Under the pieces are notes generated by a model. That model was not told the DNA's origin. It saw only the letters and a program-made list of their open reading frames with translations, and searched no databases. From positions 1 to 6,458 of the forward strand of contig NZ_CALNCS010000034.1 of assembly GCF_937875145.1 (NCBI RefSeq): a stretch of DNA of 6,458 bases. Reading direction: 5' to 3'. How positions within the stretch are numbered: position 1 is the first letter of the stretch; each line of letters begins with the position of its first letter. Positions 5,916-6,458 of the stretch are shown piece by piece. This DNA is from Alkalibaculum bacchi. GTDB lineage: Bacteria > Bacillota > Clostridia > Eubacteriales > Alkalibacteraceae. A program made the position numbers and the translations under genes.

Positions 5916-5921
5916 TATAAT
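5916..5921 (+). promoter_or_regulatory. Possible -10 element upstream of the 35-codon ORF
   Basis: A perfect TATAAT lies about 64 bp before the small ORF in an AT-rich stretch. No clear -35 stands at 16-18 bp; the nearest candidate, TTCAAT at 5889-5894, is 21 bp away. The promoter call is therefore weak. The rest of 5820-5970 shows no gene or clear structure. Confidence 0.35.
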
Positions 5922-5984
5922 AAGGGTAGTTGTATTATTTGTAAATATATCCATAATATAGGCTAGTAACAGGAGGATAAAATT

Positions 5985-6092
5985 ATGAAAGATACTATGA
6001 AATATGAAAGCCATGTTGCGAAAATAAATACACTACTAAGTTATGAGATTATGTTAAATGATAAGATAAATAGGAAAAGAAATGAAATATAA
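5985..6092 (+). CDS. Small ORF, 35 residues, function unknown
   Basis: The ORF starts with ATG eight bases after a perfect AGGAGG (5971-5976), one of the best ribosome binding sites in the window, and ends at TAA. The product begins MKDTMKYESHVAK and ends NDKINRKRNEI. It is polar and lysine/arginine-rich at the C-terminus, probably one helix, with no signal peptide, cysteine or membrane segment. I do not recognise it. The ribosome binding site, the upstream TATAAT and the isolated position after a terminator argue that it is translated. It may be a small regulatory protein, a leader peptide for a downstream RNA, or the surviving start of a longer gene that has decayed. A Spo0E-like phosphatase was considered, but the SQELD signature is absent. 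Confidence 0.5.
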   Translation: MKDTMKYESHVAKINTLLSYEIMLNDKINRKRNEI

Positions 6093-6174
6093 ACCAATAC
6101 TTAATAGTCCAAAATATATAATACACAGCTGGGCTGTACCATGCGTAGTACAATCTGGCAGCTATTTAGGATAA
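6082..6174 (+). other. Overlapping 30-codon ORF or remnant of a broken gene
   Basis: An ATG at 6082 overlaps the end of the 35-codon ORF by 11 bp in another frame, with AGGA (6072-6075) six bases upstream. The predicted peptide starts MKYKPILNSPKYII and ends VVQSGSYLG before TAA (6172-6174). In the same frame beyond the stop, protein-like sequence (TLLSEYAGQSTEKNYV) continues to another TAA near 6240. This could be translational coupling of two tiny genes, or a pseudogene carrying an internal stop. The family is unknown. Confidence 0.2.
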
Positions 6175-6458
6175 GGTTTATTTTGTATACCCCAAAAACA
6201 GAACAAGGAAAAGAAAACATTATTGAGCGAGTATGCTGGACAAAGTACAGAAAAAAATTATGTTTAAAAAAGTGGATCTCAAAATGTTTGATAAGAGTAA
6301 TTCTTCATCCGATTCCCGTGATTAAAAACAGGTATATATTTACATTTTGAAATAATGTGATAATATATAAAATGTTGTAGTACATGAAGAATTTGGAGGT
6401 ATTGTGTTTTAGCTCAAGTTTTTTGTCCGCAAGTTGGTTGCTGACATTGTCCATGAGC
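6175..6458. other. Right-end stretch without a recognisable gene
   Basis: I see no convincing gene here. A + frame of 69 codons (6141-6350) has no ribosome binding site and an unusual Lys/Arg/aromatic-rich composition. A promoter-like TTTACA (6339-6344) and TAATAT (6361-6366), spacer 16, is followed by GGAGGT at 6395-6400. The only start codons near it are GTG 6404, which reaches a stop after two codons, and TTG 6402, which stays open to the window end but is too close to the site. A - frame of 49 codons from ATG at 6454 is also open. The stretch may be the flank of an element or gene continuing beyond the window. Confidence 0.4.

Noticed and set aside
6181..6290. ClpP-like protease remnant suggested by SEYAGQSTEK
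   Set aside because: The similarity to the TGQ-x-x-EK region of ClpP is only a few residues, and no catalytic Ser or His motif lies at the right distance.
6141..6350. 69-codon + frame rich in Lys, Arg and aromatic residues
   Set aside because: No ribosome binding site precedes it, its composition is unusual, and other frames over the same bases look more protein-like. Not listed as a gene.

Overview
The window is low-GC DNA of a Gram-positive, probably clostridial, bacterium. This is inferred from the AT-rich sequence, strong AGGAGG-type ribosome binding sites, sigma-A-like promoters, a leucine T-box leader, and two lipoproteins with Gram-positive-style signal peptides. A more exact assignment would be a guess.

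Positions 1-1216 (+) hold the C-terminal ~404 residues of a DinG/Rad3-type superfamily 2 DNA helicase that runs in from the left. It meets a convergent leuA (1250-2911, -) at a shared hairpin that can terminate both transcripts. leuA encodes a full-length 2-isopropylmalate synthase. About 290 nt upstream of its start, on the same strand, is a complete T-box leader (about 3485 to 3198) with a CUC leucine specifier, a UGGU tRNA-acceptor pairing motif and an intrinsic terminator, driven by a TTGACA-17-TAAACT promoter. leuA is therefore expected to be switched on by uncharged tRNA-Leu. A cluster of direct and inverted repeats (2972-3197) lies between the T-box terminator and leuA.

Divergent from leuA, a TTGACC-17-TAAAAT promoter carrying an 11-bp palindrome drives a two-FMN-domain lipoprotein (3693-4619), which resembles the PplA class. 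It is followed by apbE (4717-5778), an FAD:protein FMN transferase that is itself a lipoprotein. The natural reading is substrate and modifying enzyme: ApbE would attach FMN covalently to the neighbouring lipoprotein on the outer face of the membrane, giving an extracytoplasmic flavin redox carrier. A strong hairpin and a separate good promoter lie between the two genes, so they are probably not expressed in a fixed ratio.

The right end (5820-6458) is sparse. It has one convincing 35-codon ORF with an ideal ribosome binding site (5985-6092), a weaker overlapping 30-codon ORF, and about 280 nt in which I recognise no gene. I see no CRISPR array, tRNA, rRNA or recognisable transposase.
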